DNA from: Desulfopila sp. IMCC35006
GTDB lineage: Bacteria; Desulfobacterota; Desulfobulbia; Desulfobulbales; Desulfocapsaceae
Assembly: GCF_005116645.1 (NCBI RefSeq)
Contig: NZ_SWCM01000002.1
Coordinates: forward strand, 62,001-126,000
DNA: 64,000 nucleotides
Direction of reading: 5' to 3'
The notes beneath the pieces were generated by a model that saw only the letters and a program-made list of their open reading frames with translations, was not told the DNA's origin and made no database searches. Below are positions 44,739-52,976 of this stretch, piece after piece. The stretch's first letter is position 1. The number at the start of each line of letters is the position of its first letter. Both the position numbers and the translations under genes were made by a program.

Positions 44739-47441
44739 CTAGCATACCTGTCCCCTGGTGAATAACAGTTTCCGGAGATAATCGATTCCAAAAATGAGGA
44801 CAACTCCCAGCCAGGCCAGGCCATAGACTGCAGGCTCCACCGGTCCGGTGCGCAGTATTTTTTGTAATGGCTGAAAGTAAAGGGTCGCCCAGGAAAAAAG
44901 AATCTGCACGAGGATACCCGCCAGCAGCAGTCGATTGGTCAAAAGACCTCTGTCCAGACCGGAGCGCTGCTCATATCTGCGCCCGACCAGATTGCCTATC
45001 TGCATCAGGATGATGGTTGCCAGGGTTATGCCGGTGGCGGATTGATAGAGTGGCGAAGATGCCGCCAATGGGGTCCCGTATTGCCAGCCGCCGCTGACCA
45101 GAACATAAAAAAACAAGAACAGCGACCAGATTGCTTCAATTATTCCTAAAAAACAATAACTTCGCATCACCAGTTTGGGGGTCAGCAACTGCTGGGAAAA
45201 TTTGTCCGGCCGCTTTTTCATAACCTCCGAATCGGCAGGTTCCTGCCCCAATCCCATCGACGGGATAATATCTGTGCCCAGATCGATCAACAAAATCTGC
45301 ATAATGTTCAGTGCGGGGGGAACGGGTAAGACGATATAGAGAAGATATGGCAAAATCTCCGGGACATTATGCACCAGGACATAGCTGGTGAACTTCTTCA
45401 TGTTTTCGAAAACGGTTCTTCCTTCCTCGATACCGTCAACAATGGCGGCGAAATTGTCATCCAGCAGAATGAGATGCGCCGATTCCCGGGCGACGTCGGT
45501 CCCCTGTTTTCCCATGGCGATTCCGATGTCGGCTGCCCGGAGCGCCGGCGCGTCATTGACACCGTCACCGGTCATGGCGACAACCCGGTCCATGTATTTC
45601 AGGGCAGTGACGATCTTCATTTTCTGCTCAGGCGTTGTCCGGGCGAAGATGCGGACGCCTTGCTGCAACTGTTTGCTCAGATCGGCAATCGTCAGTTGAT
45701 TCAGCGCCTCACCGGTGAGATGAGCCGTGTCGCCAGGCGCTACAATCCCGGCTTTGGCGGCGATTGCGAGAGCTGTGGCCGGATGATCGCCGGTGATCAT
45801 TATTACGTCGATTCCAGCCCCGTGACATTTTGCCACCGCTTGCGGCACTTCTGGACGAATCGGGTCTTCTATGCCGATAAAACCGGCAAGAATGAGATCA
45901 TGCTCCAGCGCGGCAGCTGATTCATCTGCCATCGCCTTATCCGGATCTTCATCCCCGGAAATCAAACGATAGGCAATGGTTATCACCCTGAGCCCCTGGG
46001 CTGCCAGCTGCTGCATGATTTGTTCACTTTCTGCTAACTGCCGGGGCAACGGGATATCATGCACTGCGCTCCCCCCGATCGGCTCGACTCCGCTGACCAG
46101 AGGCCGGATTGCCTCAAAGGCTCCTTTGACGACAAAGAACCTCGATCCTTTGCTCCTGGCAATCCCGGCGGATCGCCGTTTTTCCACGTCAAAGGCAAAG
46201 TGGCATATAATATCGCGCCGGGCGTCAGTAAGATCTCCCAAGCCGAGCCGCAGCAAATTTTCAGCCATCGCCACATCCAGAGGGTCGCCGAGCAGGCCAT
46301 CTGCTGCCTGGCGGACATCCGAGGTACAAAAAGCGAGCGTGGCCAGCTCCAGCTCCTGCTCCTTCGTCAGCGTTTCACCGGAACGTGGGTTGATCATCCG
46401 GGTGACGGTCAATTTGTTTTCCGTCAGCGTCCCGGTTTTGTCCGTACAGACAACATGGACCGCCCCCAGGGAGGCCACCGCGTTCAGACTGGTGACCAGT
46501 ACATTTTTTCTGGCCATCCGCAGACTTCCCATCGCAAGAGCCAGGGTCAGTGTCGGCAGGAGTCCCTCGGGAACATTGGCAACGATAATACCCATCATGA
46601 ATACCAGATTCATCCATAATGGTTTGCCGGTCAGCATCCCGTAAAGAAAAAAACCGGTCCCCATGGTACAGGCAATGATTGTCAGTACCCGTACCATATG
46701 GGAAATCTCCCGCTCCAGGGGGGAACTGGAGGACCTTGTCGCCTGGGAAAGATTGGCAATGCGACCGAAAAAGGTACGCAAGCCCGTAGCGAACACTACT
46801 CCCCTGCCCGTTCCTTTGACCACGGTACATCCGGCAAAACCGATGTTCTGGCATTCTTCCAGAGGCCTGTCGGAGGCTTGCGATGAGAGCCGTATGGCCG
46901 CAGATTCACCGGTGAGTGGAGAATTGTTGACCATCAAGCTCTCTGATTCGACAATCCGGACATCGGCTGGTATCTTGCACCCTTCCATCAGAATAATCAC
47001 ATCTCCGGGAACGATCTCCGTCGCCGCTATTTTGTCGATTTTATTCTGGCGACAGACCTCCACTAAGTTGGGGAGAAACTGCTTGAGCGCCTCCATGGCT
47101 TTTTCTGCCCGGTATTCCTGAAAAAAACCGAACAGGGCATTGAAGATCGCTACCCCGAAAACCGCCCAGCCGAGAAGACCCATGTCCTCGGCCGGATTAA
47201 TCCGATGAGCTATAAAGCATATGCCGGCCGAAAAGAATAACAGAACTGCAAAGAAATTGGTGAATTGACGTCCCAGCGACCGCATCAGTTTCCAGGGATC
47301 ATTCAGTTCAAACTGGTTTTTCCCAACGTGGATCAGCCGTTCTGTCACTTCTGACAACGCAAGCCCTTCGGGACGTGTATGTAAATACGCGTGTACCTGT
47401 TCCGGTGGAATTTGACCGATATGGGCTGGCTGTTTGTTCAT
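44739..47441 (-). CDS. P-type cation ATPase, Na,K-ATPase-like (P2C)
   Basis: A 900-residue inner-membrane pump. The actuator domain has PLTGES. The phosphorylated Asp is in CTDKTGTLTENKLTV, with TGDGVNDAPALRAADIG in the hinge. M4 reads IIVANVPEGLLPTLTLAL, M5 VHNVPEILPYLLYI and M6 LLIDLGTDIIPSMGL. These match the Na,K/H,K-ATPase class (ANVPEGLL, IPEITPF, IDLGTD) better than SERCA (IPEGLPAV, NLVTD), and the cation-binding Glu and Asp residues are kept. Ten membrane segments are likely. ATG 47441 overlaps the upstream stress-protein stop (ATGA). Probable substrate is Na+ and/or K+, although Ca2+ cannot be ruled out. No beta subunit is visible. Confidence 0.9.
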   Translation of the reverse strand: MNKQPAHIGQIPPEQVHAYLHTRPEGLALSEVTERLIHVGKNQFELNDPWKLMRSLGRQFTNFFAVLLFFSAGICFIAHRINPAEDMGLLGWAVFGVAIFNALFGFFQEYRAEKAMEALKQFLPNLVEVCRQNKIDKIAATEIVPGDVIILMEGCKIPADVRIVESESLMVNNSPLTGESAAIRLSSQASDRPLEECQNIGFAGCTVVKGTGRGVVFATGLRTFFGRIANLSQATRSSSSPLEREISHMVRVLTIIACTMGTGFFLYGMLTGKPLWMNLVFMMGIIVANVPEGLLPTLTLALAMGSLRMARKNVLVTSLNAVASLGAVHVVCTDKTGTLTENKLTVTRMINPRSGETLTKEQELELATLAFCTSDVRQAADGLLGDPLDVAMAENLLRLGLGDLTDARRDIICHFAFDVEKRRSAGIARSKGSRFFVVKGAFEAIRPLVSGVEPIGGSAVHDIPLPRQLAESEQIMQQLAAQGLRVITIAYRLISGDEDPDKAMADESAAALEHDLILAGFIGIEDPIRPEVPQAVAKCHGAGIDVIMITGDHPATALAIAAKAGIVAPGDTAHLTGEALNQLTIADLSKQLQQGVRIFARTTPEQKMKIVTALKYMDRVVAMTGDGVNDAPALRAADIGIAMGKQGTDVARESAHLILLDDNFAAIVDGIEEGRTVFENMKKFTSYVLVHNVPEILPYLLYIVLPVPPALNIMQILLIDLGTDIIPSMGLGQEPADSEVMKKRPDKFSQQLLTPKLVMRSYCFLGIIEAIWSLFLFFYVLVSGGWQYGTPLAASSPLYQSATGITLATIILMQIGNLVGRRYEQRSGLDRGLLTNRLLLAGILVQILFSWATLYFQPLQKILRTGPVEPAVYGLAWLGVVLIFGIDYLRKLLFTRGQVC

Positions 47442-48283
47442 ATGCTTTGATATATCCCCACATCGCATGAAGTGTCGCGGAGGATCTGCTCGAGCTTGTT
47501 GCCGTAGAAAAAACGCGATGTCAGATTCCGCTCCGTGGCCCCCAGAAGGATCATGGAGGCATTGATTTTGCCGGCCTGGATCAAAATTTCCTTTGCCCAG
47601 TCGTCAGAGAGAATCACTGAACTGTCAAGACGCCATGGCACGCCGGGCGTCTGCTTCCGAATTTCTCCCGCGACCCGGTTGAGGTATTCGTAGCCTTCGG
47701 CGATTTTTCTTTGGGCAGCTGTCGCGGAGATGTAGCGAAAGTGGATGGGGTTTGCCGTCATCACCCGCAGGAGATACAATTTTTTAACCGAGGCCGCGGT
47801 CATTTGCAGAAAAGGCATGGCCGTTCGAAACCCGCGTGGATGACCGGCGAGAGGAAAGAGTAAGGTACTGGGGCAGCCGAGCAGGCCGGGACTGACCACC
47901 CGGATGGCCATGACGTTGAATCGTTGGCAGCGAAAGAGCTTTTCCGAAACGGTGCCGGTGAGAAAACCCCGTCCCCTGGGGGCAATGCGTGCCCCGCACA
48001 GGCAGTAACTTTGCTCGCCCGAAGGGATGGTCTGGAGCAGGGTCGAATAAACATCGCCTGCTTGCTCGACAATCAGGTGTTGGCAGGAAACGCAGCGCTG
48101 TTCACCTTCTGTGACGATAGCGGCAATTTTTTCTTTGATCCTTCGGCGGGTGAAGGTGCCGTCCAGGACGTGAAGCAGCGTAAGCTGCCCGCCGGAGAAG
48201 GTGCCGGCACTTTGGATGGCGTACCGGGCCACCCAGTCCGCATTGATCGAACCATCATATGCCAGAATAATTCGCCGGTCCAT
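47438..48283 (-). CDS. Tandem universal stress protein
   Basis: A 281-residue protein with two USP folds. The first (about 1-140) starts RIILAYDGSINADWVARYAI. It has a divergent nucleotide site, GARIAPRGRGFLTGTVSEKL, and four cysteines in CVSC and CLC plus one more, which is unusual for the family. The second (about 148-281) ends in GATERNLTSRFFYGNKLEQIL, the usual G-x2-G-x9-G-type phosphate loop. USP domains bind ATP or AMP and often regulate transporters. GGGAGG lies 7 nt before the ATG. Coupled by ATGA to the ATPase gene, it may regulate or protect the pump. Confidence 0.85.
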   Translation of the reverse strand: MDRRIILAYDGSINADWVARYAIQSAGTFSGGQLTLLHVLDGTFTRRRIKEKIAAIVTEGEQRCVSCQHLIVEQAGDVYSTLLQTIPSGEQSYCLCGARIAPRGRGFLTGTVSEKLFRCQRFNVMAIRVVSPGLLGCPSTLLFPLAGHPRGFRTAMPFLQMTAASVKKLYLLRVMTANPIHFRYISATAAQRKIAEGYEYLNRVAGEIRKQTPGVPWRLDSSVILSDDWAKEILIQAGKINASMILLGATERNLTSRFFYGNKLEQILRDTSCDVGIYQSI

Positions 48284-48315
48284 CGCGGACCTCCCATTAA
48301 GGTTGATTCATGGCA

Positions 48316-49095
48316 TCATATCGTTTTACCGAGAATTCTTTTGAGTTGTGCAGTCATGTTATCGCAATGGCTCCCATGCCAGTATATTTTGCCACAGCCG
48401 ACACATCGTTTGAATCGATTGTAATATTTTCTGGTAAGCGGCTGAAGACGGTCGATGATTGTGTTTTTTTCCACTCCGTCCAGAAGACCGTTGCAGGCGA
48501 TGCAGCGGGAAAAAGGGGTAAGCCTGTCCTGCAGGCTGTAAAGATCGAGGATCTCCTTCAATTGTTGTTCAGGGTCCTGGCTTCGAACGAGGCGACCGAA
48601 AATCAGCCGGCGGATTTTGAGGAGATCTCTGTTTCGGGTCAGCAGTATCCGCTGTTCCCGGATAGCTCTTTCAACGGTGGCGCTATTGGCACTGGCAGAG
48701 TCGACCAACTCTGCATCAAACCCGGCCATCCGCAACAGTCCTGCCAGTCTGCCGATATTGGTATCCACCAGAAATATACAGTTACGCAGAGGTTCAGGAC
48801 GCAGGGTGGTGGCAATGGTCGGGAGAGTGTCGGGGAGGAGTGGATAAATAAGGAAATGTTCCCCTTTTCTGGCAATTTTGTCAAAGGTCTGCGCTTGTCC
48901 GTCAAGTACTATTTGGCCTATTTCAGTATGCGGTACACCAAGACTTTCGAGGATATCTTTGATCGAGGCCCGGCGCGACAGGGGGTAAACAATTGTTTTG
49001 TCGCCTCTAGGAACTCTGTGCAACAGATCTGCCGTGTCACCATGGAAGGTGAGCAAAACAGGAGGATCGCTACCGTTAGAGTAAATCGGTTTCAT
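48316..49095 (-). CDS. Mut7-C RNase-like protein with N-terminal ubiquitin-like domain
   Basis: A 259-residue protein. Residues 1-85 form a beta-grasp ubiquitin-like domain of the Ub-Mut7C type (LVLDGQAQTFDKIARKGEHF). Residues about 92-250 form a Mut7-C (DUF82) PIN-like nuclease fold: FLVDTNIGRLAGLLRMAGFD with the acidic residue, LLTRNRDLL, then a zinc ribbon using CIAC and CVGCGKIYWHGSHC. Mut7-C is inferred to be an RNA-processing nuclease from its PIN-like fold and from eukaryotic Mut-7; the role in bacteria is not established. It lies 32 nt upstream of the stress-protein gene and probably heads that operon. Confidence 0.85.
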   Translation of the reverse strand: MKPIYSNGSDPPVLLTFHGDTADLLHRVPRGDKTIVYPLSRRASIKDILESLGVPHTEIGQIVLDGQAQTFDKIARKGEHFLIYPLLPDTLPTIATTLRPEPLRNCIFLVDTNIGRLAGLLRMAGFDAELVDSASANSATVERAIREQRILLTRNRDLLKIRRLIFGRLVRSQDPEQQLKEILDLYSLQDRLTPFSRCIACNGLLDGVEKNTIIDRLQPLTRKYYNRFKRCVGCGKIYWHGSHCDNMTAQLKRILGKTI

Positions 49096-49511
49096 ATTGA
49101 TCTCGACATGTTACACTTCTTTAGCCGCAGGAGGTGTTACAGCAAAGATACCATCAGAGCATTGGCTGAATATGCATTGTACTCTGGATTTTCTTTCATT
49201 CAAGAAAATTGCGATGCAGCCCGACTGGCCGAGTTCTGATCGAGAGGCCTCAAGCTCATGTCTATTTCAACTGTACGTGGGAGCGCATCGTGTTTATTTT
49301 TTCGCTGTGAAGCTCAAAACGCCAGACTCTATCACAGTTTGGTCGAAAAACAGCAGGGGCGGATCGAAACCAACCTGACAGGTTTTGGCAGCTCTGTTGT
49401 CTGCCAGCGCTGATACAAGGTTGATTTGATACGGACGCTCAGAGGGTGCTCGCTTTAATGCAAACGAGACATCGCTAGTCAAAAAAAGACAATGGGATAT
49501 TTTATATACTA
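49096..49511. other. Intergenic region between Mut7-C gene and pcm
   Basis: 416 nt separating divergent genes. It presumably carries both promoters, but I cannot pick clear boxes. A TTG-initiated 62-codon frame on the minus strand (49294-49482) has no ribosome site or recognisable similarity. I see no repeat or RNA structure of note. Confidence 0.4.
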
Positions 49512-50192
49512 ATGGGCCAACCGCAAATCAATGCTCTTTTACGCAAGATTGAGGCAGATTGCCGAAATACCAGCAGATACACCGGCATTGAGGTTTTTCA
49601 AGCCAAGGTCATGCAGGCAATCGCATCGGTTCCACGGGAAGAATTTGTACCGGATCATCTGAAACCATATGCGTACGACAACAATCCCCTGCCTATCGGT
49701 GAAGGCCAGACAATTTCCCAACCTTATATTGTTGCGCTGATGACCGATCTGCTTTGCCCGAACAAGGACCAGATCATTCTGGAGGCAGGGACAGGATCGG
49801 GTTATCAGGCAGCGGTATTGTCACTCCTGGTGAAGAAGGTTTATTCCCTGGAAATTGTTCCATCTCTGGCACAGAAAGCGAAACAGCTGCTGTGGGATCT
49901 TGGTTACCATAATGTAGAAATACGCCAGGGTGATGCTTCTTTGGGGTGGCAACATCACGCCCCCTTTGACGGGATTATCGTCACGGCTGCCGCCGAGCAG
50001 ATCCCCCCAGCTCTTATAGAGCAGCTCAGGCCCGGCGGCAGGCTTGTAATTCCGGTTGGCTATCCCCATATGACCCAGGAACTGCTGCTGGTTGAAAAAG
50101 ATGCTGCAGGTGGAATTACCCAAAGGAATATTCTGCCAGTTGCGTTTGTCCCGTTTACCGGTGCATCGAATTGTGCGGGAAACCAGGAGTAA
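49512..50192 (+). CDS. pcm: Protein-L-isoaspartate O-methyltransferase
   Basis: SAM-dependent enzyme of 226 residues that methylates isoaspartyl residues to repair aged proteins. Conserved blocks: VPREEFVPDHLKPYAYDNNPLPIGEGQTISQPYIVA (seen in parts: VPREEF, AYDNNPLPIG, QTISQPY), motif I LEAGTGSGYQAAVLSLL, GDASLGW, and LKPGGRLVIPVG as LRPGGRLVIPVG. Length is normal. It is monocistronic, convergent with the DUF202-receiver gene. Its start codon follows an AT-rich stretch with no obvious ribosome site. Confidence 0.94.
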   Translation: MGQPQINALLRKIEADCRNTSRYTGIEVFQAKVMQAIASVPREEFVPDHLKPYAYDNNPLPIGEGQTISQPYIVALMTDLLCPNKDQIILEAGTGSGYQAAVLSLLVKKVYSLEIVPSLAQKAKQLLWDLGYHNVEIRQGDASLGWQHHAPFDGIIVTAAAEQIPPALIEQLRPGGRLVIPVGYPHMTQELLLVEKDAAGGITQRNILPVAFVPFTGASNCAGNQE

Positions 50193-50298
50193 CCCCCCAT
50201 ATATCGCGGAAGCTTATTCTCGTTTCTTTGTCCAGCTGCCCGTAAATTTCTCTTAGTGCAACAAGTTGCCCACCGGAGAGTTTGAGGTGACGGAAGTG

Positions 50299-51399
50299 CT
50301 AAATCAGCATCGTTTCGGTAAGTGCGCGTTTAACGCTCTCTTTGAGTTCTTTTAAATTGACTGGTTTAGCAATCGAATCGAAGAGTTCGCTTTTGATGTC
50401 CTGCGCGAGGTCGTCAAGCGTTTCCTTACGGCTCATCAATATTACCTGGGTGACCGGTGATAGCCTTTTGATATGATGCAGAAATTCAATCCCGGTCATT
50501 TCCTTCATCGCAAAATCGGTAATAACGATATCGAACTGGCCGGTTTCAAGCCGTTGACGGGCCACATAAGGACTGGTGAATGCTTCGACCACCCACTCAC
50601 CTTTGCCGAGATAAATTTCCAGGCTGCTGCATACCGTGATGTCAGCGTCTACTACCATGATCCGTGGTTTACGATGCATCAGCTCTTCTTCCTTTTGACG
50701 GATAACATCAAGCAGGCGCACCTCGCTCCTGCGTGTCGGCAGATAATAATAAATACCGCTGGTAACCATGGCCAGTCCGAGCAACATGATAGAACCATCG
50801 GCTAAAGTCCACCAGCCAAGACCGAAATAACGTATGAGGCCGATGGCCAGGACCACCAGAGCAATACCCGTTCGCATGAAGGCCAGTTCGGTGCGAGCCT
50901 TGGCCAAAAAGGTCCGCTGCTGGGCCATAAGTGTTCTTTTTTCAGCGAGAAAAACCCGGCGCTGGGATAGCTGGGTACGCAACCGGGCGAGCCCGCTCCG
51001 GTTTTCCGACATTTCCGTGCGTTCTACGGCAGCCTGCGTTCGTTTTTCTCCCAGGAGAGCATTTTCTTCCGCCAGCAGTGTTCGTTCGAGGGACAGAAGA
51101 TTACGTTCTATGGCATATCTGGTGGTCAGCATTGACGGGATATCCTTCAGGGATTCCGTCTTGATGATTTCCCCGGTGATTTCTTCCAGGTCGCGTTTCA
51201 GTTGATCAGTATAATCCTGCCGAAATTTCCTGCTTTTCTCAATCAACTGAGCGTGCCCGCCGGGACCCGGTCGCTGCGCCAGGGTCATCTCCAGGGGTTT
51301 GCAGACGGCATCCATCTTTTCGGACAGGGCCGCCCGCTGATCTTCCAGGTCCTTTCTGATCTCACTTTTGTCTTCCATGGTAATATGTCTATTATCCAT
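50299..51399 (-). CDS. DUF202 membrane protein with heptad Arg/Thr repeat and C-terminal response-regulator receiver
   Basis: A 366-residue protein with an unusual layout. Residues 1-95 are helical and charged. Residues 99-177 repeat every seven residues: Arg at 99, 106, 120, 127, 134, 141, 148, 155, 162, 169 and 176 (Asn at 113), often followed by Thr and then Leu-Ala. The last repeats (RTFLAKARTELAFMRT) are the normal start of a DUF202 domain, whose two membrane segments lie at 179-192 and 202-220. A CheY-like receiver fills 246-362: acidic pair Asp251/Asp253, phosphorylation site Asp295, Ser323 and Lys345 are intact. So a cytoplasmic receiver hangs from a membrane anchor with a long coiled repeat. 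No kinase gene adjoins. Function unknown. Confidence 0.85.
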   Translation of the reverse strand: MDNRHITMEDKSEIRKDLEDQRAALSEKMDAVCKPLEMTLAQRPGPGGHAQLIEKSRKFRQDYTDQLKRDLEEITGEIIKTESLKDIPSMLTTRYAIERNLLSLERTLLAEENALLGEKRTQAAVERTEMSENRSGLARLRTQLSQRRVFLAEKRTLMAQQRTFLAKARTELAFMRTGIALVVLAIGLIRYFGLGWWTLADGSIMLLGLAMVTSGIYYYLPTRRSEVRLLDVIRQKEEELMHRKPRIMVVDADITVCSSLEIYLGKGEWVVEAFTSPYVARQRLETGQFDIVITDFAMKEMTGIEFLHHIKRLSPVTQVILMSRKETLDDLAQDIKSELFDSIAKPVNLKELKESVKRALTETMLI

Positions 51400-51920
51400 A
51401 AATTTTAGCGGTACTGCCCCATGCAGACCGAACGATGTGGGTAGTATGCCTGTTTAAAGAAAGGTATCGGTCTTCATGTGCAACCATGATTGCAGGTGAA
51501 ACATGGTTACTTCGACGGTAAAGCCAGAGAAAAACTGACCAGTGAAGCTTTTATCTGTGACGACTGTCTGACGTTTTGTGGAAACAGCTGAAATTGTTAG
51601 CCAGCTTGATAATTAATTAAAAGATTAAGTTTAACTGTCGGCCCGTCAAAAGTAAAGTCGCAAAAAAGTGTTAACAATTGTTTTTTCTAATCCTTCGGGG
51701 GAAAAAAAATCATTTATTAATTGGTGCGAAAATCATTTTTATCTATCTGGTATAAATGTATATTTTCACTAACTCTTGGCGTCAAGCAAGACAACTGATT
51801 ACTGTTATCCGAAGGAGCTTCGAAAACGTGGCCAAAGCAGTTGAGAGAAAAAACAGAGGACAGATGATGTAACGCAAGCTCACTGTTGCGCAGGGGAAGA
51901 TGAAATCAGGAGGCGAGCCC
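51400..51920. other. Divergent intergenic region with a possible tiny Cys-rich frame
   Basis: 521 nt between the DUF202-receiver gene and amrS. The part near 51600-51790 is AT-rich and probably holds promoters. A dyad AACCATG/CATGGTT sits at 51482-51508. A 31-codon frame from GTG 51496 to 51591 carries a CDDC plus one more Cys, and its upstream neighbour frame (from ATG 51476) reads MCNHDC before a stop, so a frameshifted small zinc-binding gene is conceivable. The ribosome site AGGAGG (51908-51913) belongs to amrS. Confidence 0.35.
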
Positions 51921-52934
51921 ATGAAAGAAGCCTTGTTCTATAATGCCGGCAAAGAGCACGACGTAATGTGTTTTTTGTGCAACCATCATTGTCACATAAA
52001 AGATGGGAAACGCGGTATCTGCGGGGTGCGGGAAAATCGTGGTGGGAAATTATACAGCCTTGTCTACGGCCGGATGATTGCAGAGAGCATTGACCCCATC
52101 GAAAAAAAACCTCTGTTGCACTTTCTGCCGGGCAGCAAGGCCTATTCCATCGCTACTGTCGGCTGTAATTTTCACTGTCTCCATTGTCAAAACTACGATA
52201 TCTCACAATATCCGCATATAAATAACGGTGAGATAGCCGGGAGGGAGCGTACTGCCCTGGCCATAGTCGATGAAGCCGAGCGCGCCGGATGCGCAAGTGT
52301 CTGCTACACCTATGTGGAACCGACAATTTTCTATGAATTTGCCTTTGATTGTTCTGTGTTGGCTCGAGAACGCCGGCTGAAAAACGTCTTTGTCAGCAAC
52401 GGCTATATGACCCCGGAAGTGACCCGCCACCTGGCGCCGTTTCTGGATGCCATTAACATCGACGTCAAAGCGTTTACCGACGATTTTTATAAAAAAGTCT
52501 GCAAGGCCAGGTTGCAGCCTGTCCTGGATAATGTCAAACTCATGCACGAACTCGGAGTCTGGGTTGAAGTGACGACGCTTCTTATTCCGGGCCTCAATGA
52601 TTCACCGGAAGAATTACGTGCTCTCGCCCGATTCGTGAAATCAGTGTCGCCCACCATTCCCTGGCATGTAACGGCATTTTATCCCACCTATAAAATGCTG
52701 GACCGGAAACCCACCCCGATCACCATTTTGCGCAAGGCTCGGGAAATTGGCCTTCAGGAAGGGTTGCATTATGTTTATGAAGGGAATATTCCGGGGGAAG
52801 GCGGGGAAAACACCTACTGCCCCGGGTGTGGCGCGGAGTTGATCAGTCGCTACGGTTTCAGCATTCGGCAGAATAAACTGTCCGACGGTTGTTGCGCAAC
52901 CTGTGGGCAGCAAATTGCAGGCGTATGGAAATAA
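51921..52934 (+). CDS. amrS: AmmeMemoRadiSam system radical SAM enzyme
   Basis: A 337-residue radical SAM protein of the PflA-like AmrS group. The N-terminus has CFLCNHHCHIKDGKRGICGVREN, here given by its key residues: cysteines at CFLC and CxxxxxxxGICGVR, a zinc-like site. The cluster motif is CNFHCLHC near residue 79, then YTYVEPTIF and NGYMTPEV. The C-terminus has a ribbon of two CxxC pairs (CPGC, CATC). In this system AmrS is usually encoded beside Memo and AMMECR1 genes, which are not seen here. The true reaction is unknown. ATG 51921 is chosen over 51900 because AGGAGG at 51908-51913 is ideally placed. Confidence 0.88.
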   Translation: MKEALFYNAGKEHDVMCFLCNHHCHIKDGKRGICGVRENRGGKLYSLVYGRMIAESIDPIEKKPLLHFLPGSKAYSIATVGCNFHCLHCQNYDISQYPHINNGEIAGRERTALAIVDEAERAGCASVCYTYVEPTIFYEFAFDCSVLARERRLKNVFVSNGYMTPEVTRHLAPFLDAINIDVKAFTDDFYKKVCKARLQPVLDNVKLMHELGVWVEVTTLLIPGLNDSPEELRALARFVKSVSPTIPWHVTAFYPTYKMLDRKPTPITILRKAREIGLQEGLHYVYEGNIPGEGGENTYCPGCGAELISRYGFSIRQNKLSDGCCATCGQQIAGVWK

Positions 52935-52976
52935 TTCCTCCTGAATTTGCCGAGTCAGGGGGGCGTTTCGGCAGAT

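Noticed and set aside
45976-46644. 222-codon frame antisense to the P-type ATPase
   Set aside because: The ATPase reading frame has all catalytic motifs; the antisense frame is Ser/Arg-rich noise.
48310-49239. 309-codon frame antisense to the Mut7-C gene
   Set aside because: It covers a gene with clear ubiquitin-like and PIN-like domains in the opposite strand and has no recognisable motif.
49294-49482. 62-codon TTG-initiated frame on the minus strand
   Set aside because: It has no ribosome site, no similarity I recognise, and lies in a divergent intergenic region.
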